NCBI GenBank assembly: GCA_965655775.1
Contig: CBFHHV010000012.1
Coordinates: 1 to 31,383, forward strand
Length of the DNA stretch: 31,383 nucleotides
From: Marisimplicoccus sp965655775
GTDB taxonomy: Bacteria; Bacteroidota; Bacteroidia; Flavobacteriales; Flavobacteriaceae
Reading direction: 5' to 3'
Shown here: positions 8,116 to 14,756 of the stretch, piece after piece
Layout: each line of letters opens with the position of its first letter
How positions within the stretch are numbered: the stretch's first letter is position 1
Program-made: the position numbers and the translations under genes
Notes under the pieces: model-generated
Told to the model about the DNA's origin: nothing
Database searches by the model: none
What the model saw: the letters and a program-made list of their open reading frames with translations, nothing else

Positions 8116-8880
8116 ATGGAAAAGACTTTATTATATCACTACACTTCTTTATCTCATTTAATTGAAATTTTTAAGACTGGAAAAGTGCTTACATCTCAAA
8201 CAGAAAAGATGCTAAAAGTAAAAAAACCTGGTCTATGGTTTTCAACTAATTCTAATTGGGAATACTCAGCATTTAAAAGATTTAACGATGGAAAAAAAGA
8301 ATTTGATTTAAATACTCCTGAGGAATTTGAAAAATATATCGGATGTGCAAGGTTAGTGACTAATTTAAATTCTCTCTTTGTAACTTTTGCTAAGTATAAA
8401 CACAAATCAAAAGTTAATCCTTTATTGTGGGACAAAATGGCTGAGATTGGTAAGTCAAAAGGTGCTGATCCAACTGAGTGGTATGCTATATTTAGTCCAA
8501 TGAGCATAAACAATTTAGATATTGAAGTTTATGAGGATGGAAAATGGTTTAAATTAAAAAAGGAAAACGGAGAATTTGATTCCGAATTATTTAATAGAAA
8601 TCTTGAAAAAACTTTTGTCTTTAAGAAAGGAAAAGAAATGGAAGAAAAAATGATGAAAGAAATGCCAAAGAATGAAGAAGTTGTAGAGGAAAAGGTTGAG
8701 GAAGTGGTAGAGGAAAAAGTTGAGGAAATTGTAGAGGAAAAGGTTGAGGAAGTGGTAGAGGAAAAAGTTGAGGAAATTGTAGAGGAGAAGGTTGAGGAAG
8801 TAACTAAAGAAAATACAGAGGATGAGGTTAAATCTAAAGGTGTCTTCTCTAGAATTAAAAACATTTTTAAAAGTAAATAA
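8116..8880 (+). CDS. Unrecognised protein with HYT motif and acidic repeat tail
   Basis: 254 residues, no signal peptide. Three parts are visible. Residues 1-175 form a compact domain beginning LLYHYTSLSHLIEIFKTGKV, then LWFSTNSNWE near 42-51 and GADPTEWYAIFSPM near 117-130. An H-Y-T strand followed by a helix and later S-T-N resembles the opening of ADP-ribosyltransferase-fold proteins, but I cannot name the family. Residues 190-229 are five copies of an eight-residue unit VEEKVEE(V/I). The last 15 residues (KGVFSRIKNIFKSK) are basic and amphipathic. The gene stands alone, divergent from crtB and convergent with two tRNA genes. It is likely a real gene because of the promoter, the structured N-terminal domain and the in-frame repeats; its function is unknown. 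Confidence 0.85.
   Translation: MEKTLLYHYTSLSHLIEIFKTGKVLTSQTEKMLKVKKPGLWFSTNSNWEYSAFKRFNDGKKEFDLNTPEEFEKYIGCARLVTNLNSLFVTFAKYKHKSKVNPLLWDKMAEIGKSKGADPTEWYAIFSPMSINNLDIEVYEDGKWFKLKKENGEFDSELFNRNLEKTFVFKKGKEMEEKMMKEMPKNEEVVEEKVEEVVEEKVEEIVEEKVEEVVEEKVEEIVEEKVEEVTKENTEDEVKSKGVFSRIKNIFKSK
8683..8802 (+). repeat. Coding tandem repeat, five 24-base units
   Basis: Units begin at 8683, 8707, 8731, 8755 and 8779. Units 1 and 3 are identical, units 2 and 4 are identical, and unit 5 is unit 1 with two changes. The pattern therefore looks like exact duplication of a 48-base block plus a further half. Each unit codes for VEEKVEE followed by V or I, keeping the reading frame. Confidence 0.95.
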
Positions 8881-8883
8881 TTG

Positions 8884-8968
8884 TGCCTACGACTGGACTC
8901 GAACCAGCACTCTCATAAAGAGAACTACCCCCTCAAGGTAGCGTGTATACCAATTTCACCACGTAGGC
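8884..8968 (-). tRNA. tRNA-Leu, anticodon GAG
   Basis: 85 bases. Acceptor GCCTACG pairs with CGTAGGC. The anticodon stem CTACC/GGTAG closes the loop TTGAGGG, giving anticodon GAG (codons CUC/CUU). A long variable arm with a CTCTT/GAGAG-type stem marks it as class II, and the T arm CTGG-TTCGAGT-CCAG is intact. The discriminator is A; CCA is not encoded. Confidence 0.95.
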
Positions 8969-8985
8969 AATAAATAATAGGGTAG

Positions 8986-9058
8986 TGACCTGGCTGGGGC
9001 TCGAACCCAGGACCCTCTCCTTAAAAGGGAGATGCTCTACCAACTGAGCTACCAGGTC
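8986..9058 (-). tRNA. tRNA-Lys, anticodon TTT
   Basis: 73 bases. Acceptor GACCTGG pairs with CCAGGTC. D arm GCTC-AGTTGGTA-GAGC; anticodon stem TCTCC/GGAGA around loop CTTTTAA, giving TTT; T arm CTGGG-TTCGAGC-CCCAG. Discriminator A, no encoded CCA. It lies 17 bases upstream of tRNA-Leu on the same strand, so both may come from one precursor. Confidence 0.96.
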
Positions 9059-9115
9059 TAAAAAAGATGTCAAATATACATTGAAATATTGATTATTCAA
9101 TGATGTTTTTTATTA

Positions 9116-9123
9116 TAAATTTG
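9116..9123 (+). promoter_or_regulatory. -7 promoter element of aroK
   Basis: TAAATTTG matches TAnnTTTG and ends five bases before the aroK ATG. A TTG 24 bases upstream (9089-9091) is slightly farther than usual. Confidence 0.5.
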
Positions 9124-9128
9124 TTAAT

Positions 9129-9662
9129 ATGAGTAAATCGATTGATACAATTTTTTTATTAGGTTATATGGGTGCTGGTAAAACTGTAATCGGTAGATCT
9201 TTGTCAAAGAAATTAGGTTTTAAGTTTTATGATTTAGATTATTATATTGAGCAGATAGAGGGTAAAACAGTCTCTGACATATTTAATGAAAGAAATGAGG
9301 TTTATTTTAGAAAAATTGAGAATAAATATCTCCATGAACTATCTTTAAAAAGTGAAAAAAAAATTATTTCAACTGGTGGCGGAACTCCTTGTTTCAAAAA
9401 TAACCTTGAGATTATTCAAACATCCTCTAACACGATATCTGTTTATTTAAAAGCTAATATTGAAACCTTAGTCAAGAGATTATTGCATTCCATTGAGAAG
9501 CGACCAATTATCTCACATTTAAAAAAAGAGGATGAATTAAAAGAATTTATAACAAAACATCTCTTTGAGAGGAGTTTCTATTATGAAAAATCAGATGTTA
9601 AAATTAAAACTGATGATATTGAATTAAAAGATATTGTCAAATTAATAGGAGAACTAATTTAA
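9129..9662 (+). CDS. aroK: Shikimate kinase
   Basis: 177 residues, normal length. It phosphorylates shikimate with ATP in aromatic amino-acid synthesis. The P-loop GYMGAGKT spans residues 12-19; the shikimate-binding Asp (Asp35/Asp37 in YDLD), Arg61 in YFRKIE and the TGGGTPC loop (83-85) are present; KRPIIS near 122 begins the lid region. The gene is alone on the plus strand, just after the tRNA pair. Its last nine bases overlap the end of the convergent phosphoribosyltransferase gene. Confidence 0.96.
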   Translation: MSKSIDTIFLLGYMGAGKTVIGRSLSKKLGFKFYDLDYYIEQIEGKTVSDIFNERNEVYFRKIENKYLHELSLKSEKKIISTGGGTPCFKNNLEIIQTSSNTISVYLKANIETLVKRLLHSIEKRPIISHLKKEDELKEFITKHLFERSFYYEKSDVKIKTDDIELKDIVKLIGELI

Positions 9663-10166
9663 GTAAACAGTAAATTCTTCATCTTTATTAACTTCCACAT
9701 CAACACGTTCATTCACTGAGGTCGAAAGATTTAGACCCGAAAAATTAATTTTAACAGGAAACAGAGAATGATCTCTATTTACCATTACAGCTGTTTTTAT
9801 TTTAAATGGATTTTCCATCATTAAATTACTTATAATAAGTTGAAGAGTCCTAGCTGACTGTGATACATCACTTACTATTACTAAAGACAAACTATCTGCC
9901 TTAAATTCTTTGTCAAATGCTAAACTTCTGTTAGAATTTAAATTTATCTCAACACCAACTAATTCAGATTCAATTTTTGAATTTTGATTTATAAAATCAA
10001 TAATTTTTTTGGCTATTATTTTACCATTTTTAGAAACACCAAAGAAAATAAGTTTCTTCTGATCTATATTGTCTTCTATAACTTCAAGACTAATCCTCTT
10101 TATCTTATTTTCGACATCAAAACAATCTAAAATGATATTTTGAGAATTAATTTTGTTCATCTTCAA
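9654..10166 (-). CDS. Phosphoribosyltransferase-like protein, degenerate PRPP motif
   Basis: 170 residues, soluble. The fold signature is a hydrophobic strand followed by a PRPP-loop-like segment: LVIVSDVSQSART (95-107). In canonical type I phosphoribosyltransferases (PyrR, Hpt) this reads with two acidic residues and T-G before the Arg/Lys; here the first acidic residue is Ser99 and TG is SA. An upstream GVSKNGKIIAKKI segment resembles the first loop that contacts pyrophosphate. A PyrR-like or nucleobase phosphoribosyltransferase ancestry is likely, but activity is doubtful from these substitutions. I recall such a gene beside aroK in Flavobacteriia. A second ATG lies six bases inside the chosen start. 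Confidence 0.7.
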   Translation of the reverse strand: MKMNKINSQNIILDCFDVENKIKRISLEVIEDNIDQKKLIFFGVSKNGKIIAKKIIDFINQNSKIESELVGVEINLNSNRSLAFDKEFKADSLSLVIVSDVSQSARTLQLIISNLMMENPFKIKTAVMVNRDHSLFPVKINFSGLNLSTSVNERVDVEVNKDEEFTVYLN

Positions 10167-10194
10167 ACTCTTTTATATAAATAAAGTAATGTTG

Positions 10195-10202
10195 TATCTT
10201 CG
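10195..10202 (+). promoter_or_regulatory. -7 promoter element of the FKBP lipoprotein gene
   Basis: TATCTTCG fits the TAnnTTyG form of the Bacteroidota -7 element and ends nine bases before the ATG at 10212, so the leader would be only a few bases long. Confidence 0.45.
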
Positions 10203-10211
10203 CACTAAATT

Positions 10212-11087
10212 ATGAAGAAAAAACTACTTTTTCTTGTTCCTTTATTGTTCTTATTACTTCAATGTGAAAAAGATGATGAAACAACTCCTTATGTTATTAG
10301 AGAATACAGTGAACAAGTATCAGTTGATCACCAACTTTTGGAGGATTATTTAAGAACTCACACATATAATTATAACGACTTCAATAATCAATCTAATGTG
10401 GATATTAGAATTGATACATTGATTAATCCTAATTCATCAAGACTATCACTATATGATCAAGCCAGTATTAAGACCATTGATGTAACTGACGCAAATGGAA
10501 ATATTGTGAAACATAATTTATATTATATAATAGCTAGGCAAGGTGCTAATGAGAGTCCATCAGTAGCAGACTCTGTTTATGTATCTTATGATGGTTATTT
10601 AACAGATGGATACGTTTTTGATAATAGAAAATTTCCAATATGGCTTGACCTTGCTAATTCTTTAGAAGGATTTAGGGAAGGTGTCTCAGAGCTTAGAACT
10701 GGAAATTATGCTGAAAATTTAAATGGAACTTTAACTTATGATTCTTTTGGTGTAGGTATTTTCTTTTTGCCTTCTGGAATAGGGTATTTTGAAAACACTT
10801 CTGGAGGAATCCCAGAATATTCCCCTCTTGTATTCTCAGTAAAATTAATGACTTATGCTGAGACAGATCATGATAATGATGGTATACTATCTATATTTGA
10901 GGATATAGATGGTGATGGAAAACCTTTCAGAGATGACTTAGATGGTGATAATCTATGGAATATGTACGATACTGATGATGATGGTGACGGTATTCTCACT
11001 ATTAATGAAATTGATAAGAACAATGATAGCGTAATTGATGATGCTAATAATGATGGAATCCCTGATTATTTAGATCCAGATAATTAG
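10212..11087 (+). CDS. FKBP-type prolyl isomerase-like lipoprotein with Ca-binding tail
   Basis: 291 residues. The signal ends in LLLQC (Cys18), so it is a lipoprotein. Residues about 115-215 form an FKBP-like domain: DSVYVSYDGYLTDGYVFDNR, then the short helix segment LEGFREGVSEL, the flap-like GIFFLPSGIGYF and the closing PLVFSVKLMTY strand. From about 219 to the end the protein is a run of Asp/Asn/Gly repeats (DHDNDGI, DIDGDGK, DLDGDN, DDDGDGI, DKNNDS, NNDGIPD), the thrombospondin type 3 pattern that binds calcium. It probably acts as a folding helper in the periplasm or on the cell surface. The stop overlaps the convergent beta-barrel gene by four bases. FKBP assignment is by pattern; rotamase activity is inferred. 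Confidence 0.85.
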   Translation: MKKKLLFLVPLLFLLLQCEKDDETTPYVIREYSEQVSVDHQLLEDYLRTHTYNYNDFNNQSNVDIRIDTLINPNSSRLSLYDQASIKTIDVTDANGNIVKHNLYYIIARQGANESPSVADSVYVSYDGYLTDGYVFDNRKFPIWLDLANSLEGFREGVSELRTGNYAENLNGTLTYDSFGVGIFFLPSGIGYFENTSGGIPEYSPLVFSVKLMTYAETDHDNDGILSIFEDIDGDGKPFRDDLDGDNLWNMYDTDDDGDGILTINEIDKNNDSVIDDANNDGIPDYLDPDN

Positions 11088-11752
11088 TCTTTCTTTTTAA
11101 ATAAATTATAAGGGATATCGTAAGATATATTTAATGATAATTTATTTGTAGTAGTGTCTACGTTTGCGTTATTAAGATCAACACCATTAGCATTTATAAT
11201 TAGAAGTTCATTATCATTGAGACCTCTTTCGTATCTAAGACCAACACTTAATGATCTTACTTTAACTCTTGTACCTAGCAATAAACTAAGATTAAATTGA
11301 TCTTTGATTTCTTCAAGATCAAAATTACTAGAGCTTGAAAGGTTATATTTAAATGTTGGTCCTCCAAATAAACTTATCGGGCCTAGGACTTTATATCCAA
11401 ATATAATTGGAACTTGAATATCTGTTGACTTATATGAATGCTCAGCTATATTAATTGATTGGTTTAATACTGAAGAGTTATTATCAAGACTTGAAAATGC
11501 AGTACCATTCTTTGACTTTGAAAAAATTAGATTTAACTCAGGTCTTATGTAGAATGTAATCAAATCTATTTCTGTAAAAACACCAAGATGAAAACCAGTT
11601 GAATTTTTTAGATCGAGATCATAATCATCAATTTTAGTCTTGATATTTTTAATTGATCCAAAATTATCATCATTTAAACCAACATTTACACCAAAGTTTC
11701 CTTGAGCAAATATTGACCCGGACATTAAAAAAAATAAAACTAATATTCTCAT
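11084..11752 (-). CDS. Outer-membrane beta-barrel protein (PorT-like)
   Basis: 222 residues with signal peptide MRILVLFFLMSGSIFAQ. The mature chain has repeated alternating hydrophobic/polar strands (FGVNVGLN, FHLGVFTEIDLITFYIRPELN, VPIIFGYKVLGPISLFGGPTFKYNL, LLGTRVKVRSLSVGLRYERGL, NKLSLNISYDIP), the layout of an eight- to ten-stranded PorT/OmpX-type barrel. The start codon shares one base with the transketolase stop (TAATG), so it is the last gene of that operon. Why a barrel is coupled to transketolase is not apparent; I infer only shared transcription. Specific function unknown. Confidence 0.82.
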   Translation of the reverse strand: MRILVLFFLMSGSIFAQGNFGVNVGLNDDNFGSIKNIKTKIDDYDLDLKNSTGFHLGVFTEIDLITFYIRPELNLIFSKSKNGTAFSSLDNNSSVLNQSINIAEHSYKSTDIQVPIIFGYKVLGPISLFGGPTFKYNLSSSSNFDLEEIKDQFNLSLLLGTRVKVRSLSVGLRYERGLNDNELLIINANGVDLNNANVDTTTNKLSLNISYDIPYNLFKKKD

Positions 11753-12708
11753 TAAGCTTTTCTTTTTAAAACTCTAGTTACAGCTTCAATGATTGAATCA
11801 CTATTTAAACCATACTTATTCATAAGATCAATTGGAGTTCCAGACTCTCCGAATGTATCGTTAGTGCCAATAAACTCCTGAGGATATGGGGCTTTAGATG
11901 TAAGAAGCCTAGCAACACTCTCACCTAGTCCTCCATAAATATTATGTTCCTCAGCTGAAACTAAGCACCCAGTTTTCATTACAGAATTAAGTATTATGTC
12001 CTCATCAAGGGGTTTAATTGTGTGAATATTAATAATCTCAGCACTAATATCATTTTTATGCAATCTCTCTGCTGCTTGAATTGCCTCCCATACTAAATGA
12101 CCAGTAGCAACAATAGTTACATCACCTCCTTCATTCAGTAATAAGCCTTTTCCAATTTGAAAATTATCAGATGGATCTGTAAAATTTGCAACTTTAGGTC
12201 TCCCAAACCTTAAGTATACTGGACCATCAAAATTACATATTTCCAGTGTAGCAGATTTTGTTTGGTTAAAGTCACATGTATTAATAACAGTCATTCCTGG
12301 TAGCATTTTCATGAGTCCTATGTCTTCAAGAATTTGATGAGTTGCCCCATCTTCCCCCAAAGTTATTCCAGCATGAGAAGCACATATTTTGACATTTTTA
12401 TTAGAATATGCAACGGATTGTCTTATTTGGTCATAAACTCTTCCAGTTGAGAAATTTGCAAAAGTACCTGTAAAAGGAATCTTACCTCCAGTAGCCAAGC
12501 CTGCTGCAAGTCCAATCATATTTGCTTCTGCTATACCTACTTGAAAAAATCTTTCAGGGTTTTCATCTGCAAAAGTATTCATCTTAAGAGATCCAGTCAA
12601 ATCAGCACAGAGTGCAACAACTTCACTATTATTTCTTCCAAGTTCTGTAAGACCTTCGCCAAAACCAGATCTTGTATCCTTATCACCTTGATTACTATAC
12701 TTTCTCAT
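11752..12708 (-). CDS. Transketolase, C-terminal subunit
   Basis: 318 residues, covering the pyrimidine-binding and C-terminal domains of transketolase. The catalytic Glu of the thiamine-diphosphate site is Glu61 in QVGIAEANM; the substrate loop SHAGITLGEDGATHQ (111-125) and the C-terminal GHLVWEAIQAAERL Rossmann segment are present. With the adjacent N-terminal subunit it makes one functional enzyme of the non-oxidative pentose phosphate pathway, moving two-carbon units between sugar phosphates. The split form is common in Bacteroidota and archaea and is not a frameshift here: each half has its own start, and one base separates them. Confidence 0.94.
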   Translation of the reverse strand: MRKYSNQGDKDTRSGFGEGLTELGRNNSEVVALCADLTGSLKMNTFADENPERFFQVGIAEANMIGLAAGLATGGKIPFTGTFANFSTGRVYDQIRQSVAYSNKNVKICASHAGITLGEDGATHQILEDIGLMKMLPGMTVINTCDFNQTKSATLEICNFDGPVYLRFGRPKVANFTDPSDNFQIGKGLLLNEGGDVTIVATGHLVWEAIQAAERLHKNDISAEIINIHTIKPLDEDIILNSVMKTGCLVSAEEHNIYGGLGESVARLLTSKAPYPQEFIGTNDTFGESGTPIDLMNKYGLNSDSIIEAVTRVLKRKA

Positions 12709-12709
12709 A

Positions 12710-13540
12710 TTAATAGTCTCCTAGAGTTTCAGGATTTTGATTTAAAGCCTTTTCAAGTTGCTCATCATTTGGAGCTACACCATGCCACTTATGTGAATGC
12801 ATCATAAAGTCGACACCGTTACCCATAATTGTCTTCATAAGTATTACAATTGGTTTCTCTTTCATGCTAGCTTTTATTGCCTCACTCATTATTTGATAAA
12901 CTTCATCTAAGGAGTTTCCGTTTTCAATTTCAAGAACTTTCCAATTAAAAGATTCAAGCTTTAATTTTAAGTTACCAATATCTAAAACATCCTTAGTAGA
13001 TCCGTCAATTTGCTGTCCATTATAGTCTACTGTTACAATTATATTATCAACTTTATTTGCTGATGCATACATAAAAGCTTCCCAGTTTTGTCCTTCTTGA
13101 AGCTCTCCATCTCCAGTTAAAACGTAGACAAGCGAATTATCGTTATTTAATTTTTTAGAAAGAGCAATTCCTAATCCTACTGATAATCCCTGGCCAAGCG
13201 AGCCTGATGAAATATTAACTCCTGGTAAATTATCATGATTAGTTGGATGTCCTTGAAGCCTTGAATTAATTCTTCTGAAAGTATCTAATTCTTTTATGTC
13301 AAAATATCCAGATCTTGCCAAAGTACTGTAGTAAACTGGTGAAATGTGTCCATTTGACAAAATAAACATGTCTTTTGAATTTTTGTCACCATCGTGTTTC
13401 ATAATTCTGTTGTAAAGTGTTACAAAAAACTCTACACATCCTAGTGAGCCTCCGGGATGACCTGAATTAACAGCGTGAACCATTCTTAATATGTCTCTTC
13501 TTGTTTGAATTACCAGTTTATCTAGATCCTCCCTTATCAT
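12710..13540 (-). CDS. Transketolase, N-terminal subunit
   Basis: 276 residues, the diphosphate-binding domain. The thiamine-diphosphate motif GDGELQEGQNWEA (143-155) ends with Asn174 in VDYNGQQ, the Mg ligand region. Substrate-contact His are visible in SGHPGGSLG (His28), SNGHISP (His65) and QGHPTNH (His98), along with ISSGSLGQGLS (110-120). It is the first gene of a three-gene unit with the C-terminal subunit and a beta-barrel gene. The upstream region on the minus strand has TTG, 18 bases, TACATTTA, a near-consensus promoter. Confidence 0.95.
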   Translation of the reverse strand: MIREDLDKLVIQTRRDILRMVHAVNSGHPGGSLGCVEFFVTLYNRIMKHDGDKNSKDMFILSNGHISPVYYSTLARSGYFDIKELDTFRRINSRLQGHPTNHDNLPGVNISSGSLGQGLSVGLGIALSKKLNNDNSLVYVLTGDGELQEGQNWEAFMYASANKVDNIIVTVDYNGQQIDGSTKDVLDIGNLKLKLESFNWKVLEIENGNSLDEVYQIMSEAIKASMKEKPIVILMKTIMGNGVDFMMHSHKWHGVAPNDEQLEKALNQNPETLGDY

Positions 13541-13545
13541 TTCCG

Positions 13546-13574
13546 TAAATGTATAATTAAACTATAACTAACAA
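13546..13574 (-). promoter_or_regulatory. Probable promoter of the transketolase operon
   Basis: On the minus strand: TTG (13572-13574), 18 bases, TACATTTA (13546-13553). The -7 box differs from TAnnTTTG only in its last base. It ends five bases before the ATG at 13540. Confidence 0.45.
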
Positions 13575-13639
13575 AACTCTTTTTATTATAAATTATATAT
13601 AAATAATTAACAATCTAATTATGATGTTAATTACTTTAT

Positions 13640-13647
13640 TATTTTTG
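13640..13647 (+). promoter_or_regulatory. -7 promoter element of the LptF/G gene
   Basis: TATTTTTG matches TAnnTTTG and ends four bases before the ATG at 13652, again suggesting a leaderless transcript. No TTG at the usual -33 distance is visible. Confidence 0.5.
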
Positions 13648-13651
13648 ATTG

Positions 13652-14719
13652 ATGAAGATTATAGACAAGTATATAATCAAAAAATATCTCAGTACTTTTT
13701 TTGTAATGTTTGGTCTTTTCATTCCAATTGGAATAATGGTTGACTTTGCTGAAAAAATTGATAAGTATAGAGAGAATGAGGTGCCGGCTGATTTAATTTT
13801 AAATTATTATGTTGATTTTATATGGTACTTCGGGAGTCAGCTTTATCCAGTATTTTTATTCTTGGCTGTTATTTTTTTTACTTCAAGGCTTGCTAACAAT
13901 ACTGAAATAACTGCAATACTTTCTTCGGGTCTTTCATTTCGAAGATTTGCTAAGCCATATTTCATTTCAGCATCAATTATTGTTCTATTTGCTCTATTCT
14001 CTGGAATGTTTATTGTGCCAAAGTCTAATCAAAATTTTAATGAATTTATTACTGAGTATGTGAAAACTGAAAATAAAAGAAATACTTCAAGAATTTTTAA
14101 ACAAATTAATGAAAGTGAATACATTTATGCAAGCACTTATGACCCATCTAGAAAGAGAGCTTTAAATTTTACTTTAGAAAGCTTTACTGATAACAAATTG
14201 AAGCATAAAATATCTGCTACTACTATTAGATGGGATGATTCAATTTTTAGGCTAACCAATTATGTAAAGCGAACTATTGTTGATGAAAAGGAATATATTG
14301 AGAGAGTAACAAGAAAGGATACTATACTTGAGTTTGATATAGATGATTTAGCACCTCTTAACTATGTAGCAGAAACTTTAAATTTCTTTGAATTAAACGA
14401 TCTTATTAGGTATGAAAAAAGAGCTGGTTCCCCATTAATTAACTCCCATCTACTTGTTAGACATAAAAGATATACAATCCCTTTATCATGCTTTATTCTT
14501 ACTCTTATTGCACTCTCTGTCTCCTCATTTAAAAGAAGAGGTGGGACAGGTAGTAACCTAGCAATAGGTGTCTCTCTTGGTTTTTTATTTATTTTTTTAG
14601 ATAAAATTTTCAGTGTTTTAGTGATTAAGTCTAATTTTTCTCCTACAATTGCCTCTTGGGGTATACTCTTAATATTTTTAACAATAGCAATATTCTTATT
14701 AAAAAAGGCCATTAGATAG
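13652..14719 (+). CDS. LptF/LptG family permease (YjgP/YjgQ)
   Basis: 355 residues from ATG 13652; a TTG three bases earlier is also in frame but the ATG is preferred. The opening MKIIDKYIIKKYL and first membrane helix (about 12-32) are typical. Further helices lie near 51-75 and 98-122, then a periplasmic domain of about 150 residues with beta-rich sequence, then three helices after RYTIPLSCFILTLIALSVS. That is the 3 + beta-jellyroll + 3 design of the lipopolysaccharide export permeases, which pair with LptB ATPase to lift LPS toward the outer membrane. F versus G cannot be decided here. It precedes accA and dnaB in the same direction. Confidence 0.92.
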   Translation: MKIIDKYIIKKYLSTFFVMFGLFIPIGIMVDFAEKIDKYRENEVPADLILNYYVDFIWYFGSQLYPVFLFLAVIFFTSRLANNTEITAILSSGLSFRRFAKPYFISASIIVLFALFSGMFIVPKSNQNFNEFITEYVKTENKRNTSRIFKQINESEYIYASTYDPSRKRALNFTLESFTDNKLKHKISATTIRWDDSIFRLTNYVKRTIVDEKEYIERVTRKDTILEFDIDDLAPLNYVAETLNFFELNDLIRYEKRAGSPLINSHLLVRHKRYTIPLSCFILTLIALSVSSFKRRGGTGSNLAIGVSLGFLFIFLDKIFSVLVIKSNFSPTIASWGILLIFLTIAIFLLKKAIR

Positions 14720-14756
14720 ATTATATAATTAAACTATATTTACATAAATTTTACGT

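Noticed and set aside
8683..8802. CRISPR-like or intergenic repeat array
   Set aside because: Units are contiguous with no spacers, lie inside a coding frame and preserve an eight-residue protein repeat.
8529..8864. Minus-strand Ser/Thr-rich open frame
   Set aside because: It is the complement of the GAG/GAA-rich repeat of the plus-strand gene; low complexity, no recognisable domain.
12541..12807. Plus-strand open frame inside the transketolase genes
   Set aside because: Antisense to conserved catalytic regions, Ser/Ile-rich composition typical of complementary frames.
11752..13540. Transketolase broken by mutation
   Set aside because: Two-gene transketolase is a normal arrangement; each half has complete motifs, its own start and domain-boundary ends.
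14362..14712. Minus-strand open frame inside the Lpt permease gene
   Set aside because: Antisense to conserved membrane helices; no independent support.
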